64,000 bases of DNA from Tetradesmus obliquus (GCA_030272155.1 CP126202.1:1426001-1490000); one strand, 5' to 3'. Shown: positions 17,738 through 30,500, counted from the stretch's first letter. The notes: a model not told the origin generated them from the letters alone. Numbers and translations: made by a program.

Positions 17738-17781
<44 letters not shown>

Positions 17782-20700
17782 AAACAGCCAATGACGGTGC
17801 CACCATCCTGGAGCAGACGGAGGTGCAGCACCAGATCGGCGGCTTCAACAACTCAACAACTGTCCCTGCCGCTGCTGCTGCTGCTGCTCCTGCCTGAACC
17901 CTAAACCTGCAGCCAATGACGGCGCCACCATCCTGGAGCAGATGGAGGTGCAGCACCAGATCGGCAAGCTGCTGGTGGAGCTCAGCAAGAGCCAGGACCA
18001 CGAGATTGGGGACGGCACCACGGGTGTGGTGGTGCTGGCAGGTGCGTAGCGAAGAGTTGCAGTTAGAGCATGGTGTAGCCCATGTAGCAATTGGCAGTGC
18101 CTTGGAGAGATGTGCTTTGGTATTGCGCAACAGCCAGGACCACGAGATTGGGGATGGAACCACAGGCGTGGTGGTGCTGGCAGGTGCGTATATGTAGCAT
18201 ATGCGTCATATTGCAGTGTGTGGGACTTGTTTAGATGCTAGCATTCAGCAAGAGCCAGGACCACGAGATTGGGGATGGCACTACAGGCGTGGTGGTGCTG
18301 GCAGGTGCGCTTTTGTGCCAACCAAAAGAAGCAATGGCACCGCTTGTAGCAGCACTTGCAGCAGCTGGGCTGAGGCGGCAGCCGCAGCTCGGATGTGTAC
18401 TGGTACCAGCTGCTTGGAGTATTGCCTCACGTTGACGCGATTTGGAGGTTCCCTTTCCATTCTTGGGTTGAGTGGAGCAACACCCAACGCAACAGCACCC
18501 GCGTCAATGATTGCAGCGGCACGGGCACCAAAGTCAAGCATAGAAGTATCCAGCAAGCGTGTGCAGGCTAAGATGCATACAGAGAGGGCTCAATAAATCC
18601 CAGCATCTCAAAGGTGCTGCTGGACATTTGAGCCGTCTCTGTATTCATCTGAAATCTTCTGCTACGTCCGATGTTACATCAACTGTTACATTTGGTGTCA
18701 AATTGTTAGTTGCAGGCTCGCTGCTGGAGCAAGCGGAGTCGCTGCTGCACATGGGCATCCACCCCCTATGTGTACCTCACATCCTGTGGTACATTACATG
18801 TTACATATGATGTTACATGATGTGTTATATTGTCATGTGTGCAGGCTCGCTGCTGGAGCAGGCTGAGTCGCTGCTGGACATGGGCATCCACCCGCTGCGC
18901 ATTGCTGAGGGCTACGAGATGGCCTGCAAGGTGAGGGTTCAGGGTTTCAAGAGCGGCTCGAAGGCTGTTTGGGTTATTTAGGGGGTTGCTGAAGGGTATG
19001 CTGCAGCCCGTACTGCACATGGCTGAGGTCTACAGGATGGCTTGCAAGATCCGCTACAGGGCTAGGGCCTGCAGCGTAGGAAGAAGCTGGCGCAGCAGCG
19101 TTGTTCCTTGCAGTGCATAATGCTATGCCCTGCCACAACCAGGACTTTTTTGCAACTTGTTGGAAGAGCGCCAGCCACTCTGTCACCAACAGACACGCAT
19201 ACATCCGTCATACAAGATACGTAACACACTCTCCATTTGAATCCAGCACACCACGACACACAGCTGCTCAAAACCACATGTTACTGCTGCTGCTGCTGCC
19301 AGGTGGCTACTGCCCACCTGGACTCCATTGCCACCAAGTGGGACTTCAGCCCTGAGGAGGTGGAGCCACTGGTGCAGACATGCATGACCACCCTCTCCAG
19401 CAAAGTGTGAGTTGCTGTGTTTTGACTTCTGTTCGACTCTGTTATGTCTATGCATATGGCACAACCGCAGCTGTGGCTGTTTGTTACAGTGGCCTCTATT
19501 GATTGCCCCCCTGTGAATGACGCGCGTGGCTCAGTTTACACAGCCAAGTGTCGAAGGGCCGGCTGTGCTGTCTCTGGGTTGGATGTGCTGCCACCAAGTG
19601 GGACTTCAGCCCTGAGGAGGTGGAGCCCCTGGTGCAGACCTGCATGACCACGCTCTCCAGCAAAGTGTGAGTACTGTTTCATGCCTTTTATGTTTGTTGC
19701 TCAAACACCACTGGCGTTGCTCGTTGTGAAACCAGAGGGGGGGGGGGGGGGGGCTTCCTCTTGTGCAGACATGCATGACCACGCAAAGTGTTGCTCACAG
19801 TTGCAGGATCGGGTCCTCTTTTTGTTTGTTCTGCTGTTGTTCCCAAGCAATATCACTCTGCTAAAACGTCACAACTCAAGCTCTACTGACACTTCATGCT
19901 TTTTACTCTGTTTTTACTTATGTTGTGCAGCATGGGCTGCCTCAAACGCCAGATGTCGGAGATTTGTTTGAAGGCACTGCACCTGCTGACTGTCTCTGAC
20001 CCATTCATGTTATGTTTCTGCCGTGCAGCGTGGGCCGGCTCAAGCGCCAGATGGCTGAGATCTGTGTGAAGGCGGTGCTGGCTGTGGCAGACCTGCCCCG
20101 CAGGGACGTCAACCTGGACCTCATCAAGGTGCGGATGACACAGCTGTTAAAGTTATAACATGTTCTGTTTCAGCAATCATGCTGTTACATATGCCAATTC
20201 TGAGTTGTGCCATGGCTGGCCGTGTTGAGGTTAGGTGTTGAACAGCACAAAAGAATAGGGGGGTGCATTTGCCACACTTTTAGTGGCATCCTTGAGTTCC
20301 CATTGCTGCCTTCCCACCGGGGTTGGTAACGGTACCGGCCAAGCGGTGTTGCCTCTGTTGTGCAATAGGTATGGCATGGAGTGCCACCTCTGATGTCCTC
20401 ATATGATGCATCGCTGGTACAACCTGCACACAACCTGACTCTGACCGTTTGTCCCTCGTCAAACCTTGCAGGTGGAGGGCAAGGTTGGTGGTGCCATAGG
20501 AGGACAATCGGCTCGTTGAGGGCATTGTCATTGACAAGGACCTCAACAGTTGTTCCGACACATCACATCGCCCTGTTACTTTTGTGTCACTTTTCTGTTA
20601 CATTTCTTCAGGTGGAGGGCAAGGTTGGTGGCGTCATGGAGGACACGCGCCTTGTGGAGGGCATCGTGATTGACAAAGACTCCACCGTCATCTTGACACA

Positions 20701-23700
20701 TGACGACGCCTTGTTACTTTCTTGTCACTTTTTTGTGTTACTTTCACAGGTGGAGGGCAAGGTTGGTGGTGCCATGGAGGACACTCGGCTCGTGGAGGGC
20801 ATTGTCATCGACAAGGACTTCAGCCACCCTCAGATGCCCAAGGAGCTGAAAGACGTGAAGATCGCGATTTTGACATGCCCCTTTGAGGCTCCCAAGCCCA
20901 AGACCAAGCACAAGGTGCGTGGTCTGTTTTGTGGCTACTGTCTGTTTGGTCGTCGTGTTTGAGTGACGTGTGTCAGGATGACTGCTGTCTGCGTACCGGT
21001 GTGCCGCTTGGGGGCGCAATAGTCTAAGGGGCAAAGCAAGAGGTGCGAGCTGCTTGGTGTGTGTTTGGACTTCAGCCACCCTCAGATGCCCAAGGAGCTG
21101 AAAGACGTGAAGATTGGCATCCTGACCTGCCCCTTCGAGGCGCCAAAGCCCAAGACCAAGCACAAGGTGAGGCTGTGTGGCTTCCGTCTGTTTTGTACTA
21201 TGTTTCTTGGTAGATGCATTGCGTATTGGATGTGCCTTGTGGGACGTGAAGATTGCCATCCTGACTTGCCCGTTTGAGGCGCCAAAGCCCAACCAAGCAC
21301 ACGGTGATACCTGGTGTACGGCCATGGTTGACGGTGCTCAAGCGTGCCTGATGTGTACGGCGATATGTCTAATGCGCCCATTCCAAGACAGCCATGCCCA
21401 AGAACAAGCACAGTGTGCGCAGAGGATGTTGCGTTGTATCGCGCTGCTGCTGCTGCTGCTGCTATTGCCACTGACGCTCTGCTGTTGCACTGGCTCCTTG
21501 CTACTGTTGCATTGTGGTCGGCTGCAGGTGGACATTGACAGTGTGGAGAAGTTTGAGTCGCTGCTGCTGCTGCTGACACCGCACTGCCTTGTACTGTGTT
21601 GTGTGCCTGCAGGTGGACATCGACACTGTGGAGAAGTTTGAGTCGCTGCGCCACGCGGAGCAGCAGTACTTCATCGACATGGTGCAGAAGTGCAAGGACG
21701 CAGGTGAGGCGGCTGGTGCTTCTGGTGGAGTGCTTCTATTTTCCCATGCATGTGCTGTACAGTCAAGCTTCATGGACAAGGGGCAGCAGAAGTGCAGTGG
21801 GGGTGGGGGCGTGTGTGGTTTCGGTGGGATTCTCTATCAAGCTGGCTTGCCTGTCCTGCCTTTGCATTCAGGTGCCGGGCTGATCATCTGCCAGTGGGGC
21901 TTTGAGGACGAGGCCAACCACCTGCATGTAAAAATGCAGTCTTGTATAGGACACGAAGTCAAAATGGAATTTTCATACGTTATCACTGAACGTGCAGGTG
22001 CCGGGCTCATCATCTGCCAGTGGGGTTTTGAGGATGAGGCCAACCACCTGCCTGCCACATTGTACTTGAATGAAGCTGCTGACCTGAATTCATGCTTGAA
22101 CCCTGAACTGTGCAGGTGCCGGCCTGATCATCTGCCAGTGGGGCTTTGAGGATGAGGCCAACCACCTGCTGATGCACCACAACCTGCCAGCCATCCGCTG
22201 GGTGGGCGGTGTCGAGATTGAGCTGCTGGCAATGGCAACCGGCGCGCGCATCGTGCCACGCTTTGAGGTGGGTGAGAAGTCTGCAGGGTTGGAATGGGTT
22301 TGAAAGGGCTTTGGTGTGTTGAGTTTGGTGTGATTGGGTGTGGGCGGCGTGGAGATTGAGCTGCTGGCCATGGCAACAGGCGCACGCATCGTGCCACGCT
22401 TCGAGGTGGGTGTGCAGGGTGCCTGCAGGTTGATGTAGACATGTGCGTGTCTGCGCTCTGTGAGGGTCGCTGCCGTTGCTGATGGTTTGAGGGTGCCTGT
22501 TGATTCCATATTGCAGGCAACTATCACGGTTACGTAGAATGGGTTGTGAAGGGCTTTGGCGTGAGGAGTGTGTTGGCGGCGTGGTGATCGGGCTGCTGAC
22601 CATGGCAAAACACGCGCGTAGGGTTGACGTGGGGCGTAAAACATGTTGTGGCGGATTTCGTTGCCGTATTGCACCATAACAGCCCGATGCCGCCTTTCTG
22701 GCTTTTCCCCCCGACCTTTCTTGTCACACGAAGGAGTTGTTGGAGTCTCTGTGGGACTCCCATAGGGGCAGTGGTGGCACACCACACAAATATCGTGGCT
22801 CTGGTCCTTGGGCTGGCCCTTGTGCACGGCCCACTTCTTCTTCTTGGAGCCATTGTTCTCGTGGAACATGGGCGTCAAACAAGAGGAGTGGGCTGTACAC
22901 AAGGCCCAGCCCAAGGGCCACAGCCACCACACCTGTGTGGTGCTGCCACCAGAAGGGCCACGGCCCAGTGTATTTGCTGGCGGCTGGCTGTTTGGTGTAA
23001 TGGTGTGCTGTGGAGCGTTTGTGAACTTGAACAGATAGCCGAGAGGAGTTGGGTGTGTCGAGGGGGGCATCGCTGCATTAAATTCTGTGCAATCGCTGCA
23101 AGCCTGCTTCTGCCCTTGATAGCGCAGGTGCTCAGCCCAGACAAGCTGGACTTGGTCAAGTGTGTGTGCAACCTGGGCTACAACGCTTGATTGTTTGAGC
23201 TGTCAATGTCCACTGCTGTTGTTGTTATTTGCAGGAGCTGAGCCCAGACAAGCTGGGCTTTGCCAAGTGTGTGCGCGAGGTGGGCTATGGCACCACCAAG
23301 GAGCGCTCCATCATCATCTAGGGATGCCCAAACCAACCTTCCCCATGCAACCGCCCGCTTTTGGTCGCGCTTTTGCACTTGCAGGAGCTCTCAGCTGGCA
23401 TTCCAGACAAGCTGCGCTTCATTGCCCCCTGTTTTTACCCCTAGACCTCTGGATTATTCACTGTTGCCTGCAGGAGCTGAGCCCAGACAAGCTGGGCTTT
23501 GCCAAGTGTGTTTGTGAGGTGGGCTACGGCACCACCAAGGAGCGCTTCATCATCATCAAGGGCTGCCCCAACCGCCATTTACAATCAAATGTTCCCTGTG
23601 CTTTCTGGGCCTGCAGGAGCTGTTGCTGGAACGAAACTGGTTGGGAAGATTGCGTACATGACAGCGAAGCTCACTCTGTTGACAATTGTGTCATTCCTGC

Positions 23701-23955
23701 TTGCTGCTTTGCAGGAGCTCTCTCCAGACAAGCTGGGCTTTGCCAAGTGTGTGCGTGAGGTGGGCTACGGCACCACTAAGGAGCGCTCCATCATCATCGA
23801 AGGCTGCCCGAATCTGAGCGCGGTCACCATCTGGGTGCGCGGCGGCAACCGAATGGTGCTGGACGAAGTGCGGCGCTCCCTGCACGACGCGCTGTGCGTG
23901 GCGCGCAACCTGGTGAGTTTGATGGCAGCGGCAGCAGCAGCAGCAGGGGGAAAGC

Positions 23956-23993
<38 letters not shown>

Positions 23994-25235
23994 TTGTGCG
24001 TGGCGCGCGGCCTGTGGGCAACAGCCAGAAGCTGTGTACAACAAGAGGTGGTTTGACAAGAGTTTGTGATTGCCGTGTACTGTTGGCTGCCAGAGCTGCC
24101 GTCAAACTGCAAGTATGAGTGTTGTCGCACTGCACCCTGCACTGACCCTGACCCTTTCCCCTGCTGTCTCTGCTGCCGCTGCTGCTGCTGCTGCTGCCGC
24201 TGCTGCAGGTGCGCGACAACAGCATCGTGTATGGTGGCGGCTCCGCTGAGATCGCGTGCAGCTTGGCGGTTGAGGCAGCAGCAGACAAGGTGGTGGGAGT
24301 GGAGCAGTACGCCATGCGGGCCTTTGCAGGTGAGGCAGTACAAATGGCTGCATAGGCAGTACAGTTTACGTGCCGGCTATTGTACTGCCTAGACAAGGTG
24401 GTGGGCGTGGAACAGTACGCCATGCGGGCCTTTGCATGTGAGGCAGTACAAATGCTGCACAGGCAGTACAAGCTATGTGTCAGCTGTGGCAGTACAAGAG
24501 CTGTACAAATGCGGCATAGATGACATCCAAGGAATGCTGCCTTACACTGGCTGTGAAGCAAGCTCTGATGTCCTGATGCTTACAGAAGTCTGCGTTTGAT
24601 TAGGACTGTGCACGCCTGCTAAAGTGGCACAGGGTCATCGGCCCATCCACTGCCCTGCTGTTATTATAAACGCTGCACTGCGTGTACTGCTTCTGTTGTA
24701 CTGCAGATGCGCTGGAGGCGGTACCGCTGGCACTTGCAGAGAACAGCGGCCTGCCCAGCATAGAGTCGCTGACAGCAGTGAAGGCAAGGCAGCTGGCGGA
24801 GTCAAACCCGCACCTGGGCATTGACTGCAACGATGCGGGAACAAATGACATGCGCGAGCAGAACGTGTTTGAGACGCTGATTGGCAAGCGGCAGCAGATG
24901 TTCCTGGCAACGCAGGTAGGGTCGGCTTGAGGACAGGCAGCTGCTTAGTATGTGCCCAGCAGCATTTGGCTTGCAGGATTGCAGCAGCATCGGGCAAGCA
25001 TGGTGTGTGATGGAGTTGCATTGGCGAGCAGTAGCAGTGTTTCCAGCTGTACATGTGTGCTGGCAGGGGCGGGCTGCGTTCGATGAGCTGAGCTGTTCCT
25101 TTAATTGCTCATGGCTGTTCTTCACAACCCACAACATGATCCAGCATTGCTGATCACAAGCTGCTGCTGCTGCTGCAGGTGTGCAAGATGATTTTGAAGA
25201 TCGATGACATCATCCAGCCCAGCCAATACGATTAA
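16499..25235 (+). CDS. CCT5: T-complex protein 1 subunit epsilon (CCT5)
   Basis: Cytosolic type II chaperonin subunit, part of the hetero-octameric TRiC/CCT ring that folds actin and tubulin with ATP. Thirteen phase-consistent exons: 16499-16546, 16700-16850, 17913-18041, 18845-18930, 19303-19406, 20029-20128, 20750-20914, 21613-21703, 22116-22267, 23715-23912, 24209-24329, 24707-24915, 25179-25235; total 1611 nt, 536 aa, normal for the family. Seen: the epsilon-type N-terminus [25 protein letters not shown] (48-55), NDGATIL (68-74), the ATP motif GDGTT (99-103), GGGSAE (417-422), and a C-terminus ending QPSQYD. Introns total about 7 kb and are packed with partial copies of exons 3 to 11. A TGTAA poly(A) signal lies 450 bp after the stop. 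Confidence 0.97.
17673..17855 (+). repeat. Two 5' echoes of CCT5 exon 3
   Basis: At 17673 ([13 protein letters not shown], diverged) and 17788 ([18 protein letters not shown], near identical). Each is preceded by a (CTG)n tract and a CAG acceptor and followed by no donor. Confidence 0.9.
18120..18306 (+). repeat. Two 3' echoes of CCT5 exon 3
   Basis: Both copy [18 protein letters not shown] and keep the GTGCG donor, but have no acceptor. They lie downstream of the real exon. Confidence 0.93.
18716..18768 (+). repeat. 5' echo of CCT5 exon 4
   Basis: TGCAG acceptor, then [18 protein letters not shown], followed by unrelated T-rich DNA. Upstream of the real exon 18845-18930. Confidence 0.92.
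19005..19050 (+). repeat. 3' echo of CCT5 exon 4
   Basis: Diverged copy reading [10 protein letters not shown]; the donor is lost (ATCCGC). Confidence 0.65.
19588..19795 (+). repeat. 3' echoes of CCT5 exon 5 and a G homopolymer
   Basis: A near-exact copy of [20 protein letters not shown] with its GTGAG donor ends at 19668. A shorter remnant (CAGACATGCATGACCACG) sits at 19767, just after a run of about 16 G at 19737-19753. Confidence 0.9.
19931..19980 (+). repeat. 5' echo of CCT5 exon 6
   Basis: TGCAG acceptor, then [15 protein letters not shown], upstream of the real exon at 20029. Confidence 0.88.
20472..20690 (+). repeat. Two 5' echoes of CCT5 exon 7
   Basis: Starts at 20472 (frameshifted by one base) and 20612 ([20 protein letters not shown] intact). 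Both keep CAG acceptors and break off after about 75 bp. Confidence 0.93.
21066..21420 (+). repeat. Three 3' echoes of CCT5 exon 7
   Basis: Copies end at about 21168 (complete, GTGAGG donor), 21303 (one codon lost, GTGATA) and 21413 (short remnant). They are progressively shorter and more diverged with distance. Confidence 0.9.
21528..21572 (+). repeat. 5' echo of CCT5 exon 8
   Basis: CTGCAG acceptor, then [12 protein letters not shown], then a CTG run. Real exon at 21613. Confidence 0.9.
21872..22055 (+). repeat. Two 5' echoes of CCT5 exon 9
   Basis: Starts at 21872 and 21998. Both read [18 protein letters not shown] and break off at the same codon before LMHH. Confidence 0.93.
22335..22620 (+). 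repeat. Two 3' echoes of CCT5 exon 9
   Basis: The copy ending at 22405 carries [20 protein letters not shown] and a GTGGGT donor. A second, decayed copy runs from about 22572 to 22620. Confidence 0.88.
22765..22955. repeat. Long imperfect inverted repeat (hairpin) in CCT5 intron 9
   Basis: Two arms of about 90 nt, centred near 22861, pair over most of their length. The best block is CCTTGGGCTGGCCCTTGTG (about 22806-22824) against CACAAGGCCCAGCCCAAGG (about 22898-22916). The loop is very short. It is not derived from a CCT5 exon. Confidence 0.8.
23130..23625 (+). repeat. 5' echoes of CCT5 exon 10
   Basis: Clear copies of [20 protein letters not shown] start at about 23235 and 23474 after CAG acceptors. 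An older copy ([17 protein letters not shown]) starts at 23129, and short remnants lie near 23382 and 23615. The real exon starts at 23715. Confidence 0.93.
23925..24020 (+). repeat. Sense CAG tract and short 3' echo after CCT5 exon 10
   Basis: CAG-rich DNA begins about 12 nt after the exon 10 donor. A remnant of the exon end (LCVARGL) follows at 23993-24012. Confidence 0.75.
24392..24445 (+). repeat. 3' echo of CCT5 exon 11
   Basis: Copies [15 protein letters not shown]; the donor G is changed (GCATGTGAGG for GCAGGTGAGG). The flanking intron text GAGGCAGTACAAATG is repeated too, so exon and intron were copied together. Confidence 0.9.
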
Positions 25236-25685
25236 ATGCAGGCAGCAGCAGCAATGCAGCTTGCATGCAGCCCAGCTAGCAACACCAGCCGCAGCGCCGG
25301 CAGCAGTGCAGCTTGCGTGCTTGGGTTGGCGTCGGTGGGGTCACTTCTGGGGCAGCAGCTTGCGCTAGCTGCGGCATGCAGCAGCGTGTGTCGTCTGTGT
25401 TTGGGTGTTGGGAGTACCGTTGGCAGCAGCAGCCTGCTGCTATGTTGGGAGCAGCACGGCCTGGCTGTATGGTTGCCGGGTTTGAGCAGAGGGAACTGCA
25501 GCGGCAAAACGGTTGTGCATTACGCGCACCGCTTGCAGTGCGCCACTGCTCATTAATTTGCGTGAATGGACTTGAATGCTTGAGCCCAGGGTGTGAGTCA
25601 GTCTACAAGCTCACCTTCTGGCTAGCTTGTCGACTGCTGGCCCAATGAGCCTGTTGTTGGCTCAAAACGGGGTGTGTTCCTGTCG
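25236..25685 (+). other. CCT5 3' UTR
   Basis: About 450 bp between the stop and the TGTAA signal; no coding features of its own. Confidence 0.6.
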
Positions 25686-25690
25686 TGTAA
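25686..25690 (+). terminator. TGTAA poly(A) signal of CCT5
   Basis: TGTAA is the usual poly(A) signal of chlorophycean algae. This is the first good match after the CCT5 stop. Confidence 0.65.
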
Positions 25691-25796
25691 CACACTAATC
25701 GTGGTTGCAAGAGCCCCTGGCTGCAGCCCCGGCTGCAGTTGACAACAGTAACTTCAGAAGGAAAAACATTTCAGCCGATAGCCAACAAGTGGTGGA

Positions 25797-25801
25797 TTAC
25801 A
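25797..25801 (-). terminator. TGTAA poly(A) signal of the PDI5-4-like gene
   Basis: TTACA on the plus strand, about 330 bp after the stop. It faces the CCT5 signal across roughly 105 bp. Confidence 0.6.
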
Positions 25802-26127
25802 GGGAGGAGGATCACTGAGCCGCTCGACTGCCGCAAGACCACTTTTGCAAACAACCTGCAACCACAAAAACCCAGCTTTGTGCTTGGTCGACTGCAGCTG
25901 CTGCAGCAGCCTCACACCCACACCTGCACAAGCACCTATCGTCTAGAGCTGCCTCCAACACCCAACAAGCAACGCTGCTTGCATGCAACCGTTGCAACGG
26001 TTATGCAATCACGCTGTCAAACAATTTAAACCAGTCACATACACACGCCAGGTGCTCCTTGCTCACTAACTCTCGCTCCATCCCTGCTGGCTTCAAAAAG
26101 TTCACACGACAAGTTCACAACAGAATT

Positions 26128-26566
26128 TCACCCCTGCTTGCCCAGCTCCAGCTTCTTGCGCATATTGATGCCAGCATACAGCATGCCGTCCAAAATGCCT
26201 GCCACTGTGAAAACGCCTCCGATGACGGCACACGTTGTGGTCAGGAACTTGTACCACGGCCGCGGCTGCTCGCGCACCACCACCTGCGGCAGCAGCAGCA
26301 GCAGCGGCAGCAGCAGCACCAGCAGCAGCAAACTTTTGGTCAAGAACTTGTACCAGGGCCGCGGCTGCTCGCGCACCACCACCTGCGGCAGCAGCAGCAG
26401 CAGCGGCAGCAGAGCAGCGGCAAAGGCAGCAAACGTTTTGGTCAGGAACTTGTACCATGGGCGCGGCTGCTCACGCACCACCCCTGAAGCAGCAGCAGCA
26501 GCAGCAGCAGCAACGTTTTGGTCAAGAACTTGTATCAGGGCCGCGGCCGCTCGAGCGCCACCACCT

Positions 26567-26619
<53 letters not shown>

Positions 26620-27488
26620 TGTTGTGCCAAAGAAGGCGGTGCAAGCAACAAGAACCACGCTTCCTGGCGCTGCTGCTGTTGTCACCAATTCTTCAGCGCG
26701 GCAGGTCCTGAGAAAACCTGTCACCTGCACAATCACATGCAGCTGCAGCTGATCCAGAGCAAAGCAGGGCCAGCAAAAGCAGCGTAACTGACAGCAAGAA
26801 GACACACAGACGAAGAGGGTGCAGCTGCATGCCTGCTGCAACTGTCACGCACCTGCATTGCCGCCAGGTCATAGCTGAACTTGGCGGTTGGCTGGTGGTC
26901 GCTGATGTAGGTGTGGCTGTGCGCATTGTACTCGTACGCGTCATAGCTGCTGGCCTTGCCACCATGCAGCGGCTGAATTGTAGTACGAACCACCTGCCAA
27001 TGTAGGCAAGGGCAAGAAGAACATAGGCAGCAGACGCAGCAGCGACGATGCAGCGTTAATGCCAAAATACAGAAGTGCACCCTTCTGCTACTATAGGGCA
27101 AGCTCGTTGGTAATGTGCACCAGATGCCAGCAATGCACAGCACCACACTCGGGCAGCAGAAGCAGGGAGAACGATGCTCAGACCTCTGCTGCAGCCTGCA
27201 CCTGCATGTAGTGCTGGTGTGTGTGCTGCAGGCTGGTGCTGACACATGCACACAGCTGACACACGATACGCATGCAGCATCTACGCATGCAGCATCATAA
27301 GCCTGCCCTGCGCACCTGCATGTAGTGCTCGTGCGTGTGCTGCAGGCAGGTGCTGCTACTGCTGTTGCTGCCGTTATGGATCAACATGCTGACCACTACT
27401 GCTGCAGCCCTCGCACCTGCATGTAGTGCTCGTGCGTGTGCTGCGGGCTGGTGCTGAAGAACTGCTGGCCCTTGAGCTTGTCAAGCCT

Positions 27489-27526
<38 letters not shown>

Positions 27527-30500
27527 TGATACGAGACACCATGCACCACCACACGGCCTTAGCACAACCTGCAACCCACAAGCTCAACATTGGGCCTTAC
27601 GCCAGCCCAGCTACACCCAATCTTCCAGCAAGTAAACACGGTAACACACAGCAGCAATATCAAGCCTGAACCATGAACCATCAATTATGATCCCTACCAG
27701 TCGCTGTTAAGTCCTAGCGGGTGCAACTTCTTCAGCGCGTGGTACTTGGTGGGGCTGGGCATGGCTCCAAAGTAGAAGCTGTTCACGGTGTGGCTCATGT
27801 TCATCCAGTTGTGGTCAAATGAGTGGTGCTCGCTGCGCGGCGTGAAGTGCAGCGTGCCTGGCACCTTCTTCACCAGCACAAAGCCTGCGGCAGCAGCGGC
27901 AACACAACGTCTTCGGGCCCAGCTTTGCTTGACATGCGCAGTTACGCATCCGACGTAGTCCTCAGGGCTCGGTGGGTGTCTGAATTAATGCTTGAACAAC
28001 ATCAGACACACGGTGGTTTCAGGGTGTGATGTGCGCGTGGCCTGAAGTGCAGCGTGCTTGGCACCTTCTTCACCAGCACAAAGCCTGCGGCATGATGTGC
28101 AGCAGCAGGTTGCGAGGTGTTGTATGTGTAGCGACGTGAACGCAGGAATGTGGGGTGAAATGCTGTGTGCTTGGCACCTTCTTCACCAGCACAAAGCCAG
28201 CGGCAGCACGTACATGGTGTAATCAACTAAAACTGAACGGGAACAATCTTCAGCATCTCAAAGCGTCCAACAAAAATCAGCATACAGCAGCGCGGATGTC
28301 TGCGTCACGTTCTGCTCCCTACCTGCCAGGTTGCAGCCGCTAGTTTTGGGTGCAGCCGCAAGGTCCCCGTGCTTCAGGTATGGCTGGCCCGCACTGGGCA
28401 CCAACGTGTCTGCAAACGCCACCAGCGCATCTTTTGTGCGGTCTCCGGTGTATGCTTCGTGCTCATGCTGCCCCTGCAGTTCCAAGCAAATATGCGGCAA
28501 CCACAATAAGTGATGATTACAGGTGCGGCCATCTTAACTTCCATCTGCTTCACATGCTAAGAAACTCCATGTTAACAACTTTCATCGCCAGTACATGCCT
28601 CAAGCTCGTGCTGGCCCTGCATGGGAAGGTATATGTGGCAGCCGCAGGCCGCCAATGATTCATTGTGATCATGATTGTGTTAGATGTTGCGTTATGTGTT
28701 AGGTTATGTGTCACTGTCAACTCACGTTGATGCATATATCGTTGAGCGTGCACCTGGACACGCGGATGGATGGGAAGGCCGTGATGAATGCACATTACAA
28801 GTAAAGTTACATGGTATGTTATATGTCATGTTATGTTATGTGCTAGTAACAACTCACGTTGATGTAGATGTCATCATGGGCGCGCCTGAAGACGCGGATG
28901 GATGGAAAAGCTGTGATGAAGTTGCTGCGGCACAGGTCCACCTCCGCAGTGCAGTCGATCTGCAGGGAAGTTCAAAGTCAACAAGTAACAGTTATGACAG
29001 GTAATGTAACAGCTGTCACACTGGTCAGCCACAGACAAGCCCACACAGGAGTCAGGCGCACGTCTGTGCATGAGACGCACCAGCAACGGCACACCAGGGC
29101 TTCCCGCGTTGTTCCCGGCATGGCATGCCCTGTTCCATGCAGCATGCAGCTGCTACAGCTTGCGGCCCTGCAATTGCCGACACATGTCTGTTGCCCGCCT
29201 TGAAATTTTAATCAAACTGCACTTCTTCAACCCCGCTGCAACAGCCTCACATTGATCCTGCACTGCCCCACGCTCCAGCACCAGCGCTGAAGAGCCTTCG
29301 AAAGCTTACCTTTGCAAACCGGATGCGCCGATCAGTGGACTCTGGGTACTTCTCATGGATCTGCAGCAGCACAGTGAGTGAGTGAGTGAGTGGGTGAGTG
29401 TGTGAGTGAGTGAGTAAGTGAGTGAGTGAGTGAGTGAGTGACTACCCAGGCAGCTCTGCAGCTCCTGGATAAGTTAAGGCTAAGAGGTTGTGTGTGGCCA
29501 CAGCAGCACAGCAATACAGGAGACGTGTTTCGATTCAATCCCAAAGGTTGCTTTCATGGGACTGCAGCAGCCTCAGGGTGCATCCCACGGATCTGCGGCA
29601 GCAGCAGCACAGCACGATGCAAGGGGCAGCTTCTAAACCCAGACTGATACAGGCCGCTGCAACCGACACCAACACCCAGCAATACACACGACCACAACCA
29701 TAACACGCAACTGATTTTGCACTGCTCCCACCTCTTTAGTCGCTGCCTCCCAGGCTGGCTCCAGCCGCTGGCACCAGTGGCACCAAGGCGCATAGAAGTT
29801 GATGACCACAATAGGGTAGTGCGTGAGCGTGGTCTGGAAGTCATTGTGGTTGATGGGCTGGGTCAGGTCCAGGTGGTCCCACTGCAAGGTGAAAGGGCAG
29901 CAGCAGCAGCAGCAGCAGCAGCAGCGGCAGCGGCAGCAGCAGCAGCACTGAGGTTTGGTGAGGCGCCTGCAAGTGCAAGTGAGCGTGGTCTGGAAGTCGT
30001 TGTGGTTGATGGGCTGGGTGAGGTCCAGGTGGTCCCACTGCATTGCATTGCAGGGCATCAACAAGCAGCAGTTAGACATGTAGCTTGTAATTAAGTTTAT
30101 CCAGCCTGCACCACTTTGGTGGTGGGTTGACGCTGGCCAACACTTAGAAACACTGTGTTCAGCTGTCTTACCAGTGGTGTCAACAGGATGCTGGGATCCA
30201 AACTCAGGATGCTATGAGCAACAATGCAACTAAAAAGAACGAAGAGCTGTTTGCAGACAAGGTGACATCAGAAAACGTCCCGCCAAGGTCTAGCAGCACG
30301 CACCCATTTGTCCTCATCATCATACTTGGGCTGCTGCTTGATCCCCGGGTCAACATACGTGGTGCCTGCTGACTCCAAGTTTATGTCCACCGGGGTTTTG
30401 CGGATGGTTTTCGTCAGGTTCATGCGCTTCTGCAGCAGCAAAATGGGTCAGCAGATGGCGTGTTCAGCATGCAGACAGTGTCCGAGAGGTCCAAGCTCAT

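Noticed and set aside
22090-23070. A 326-codon open frame on the minus strand inside CCT5
   Set aside because: It runs antisense over exon 9 echoes and through the inverted repeat; no domain is recognisable, and the duplicated peptide text comes from the two hairpin arms.
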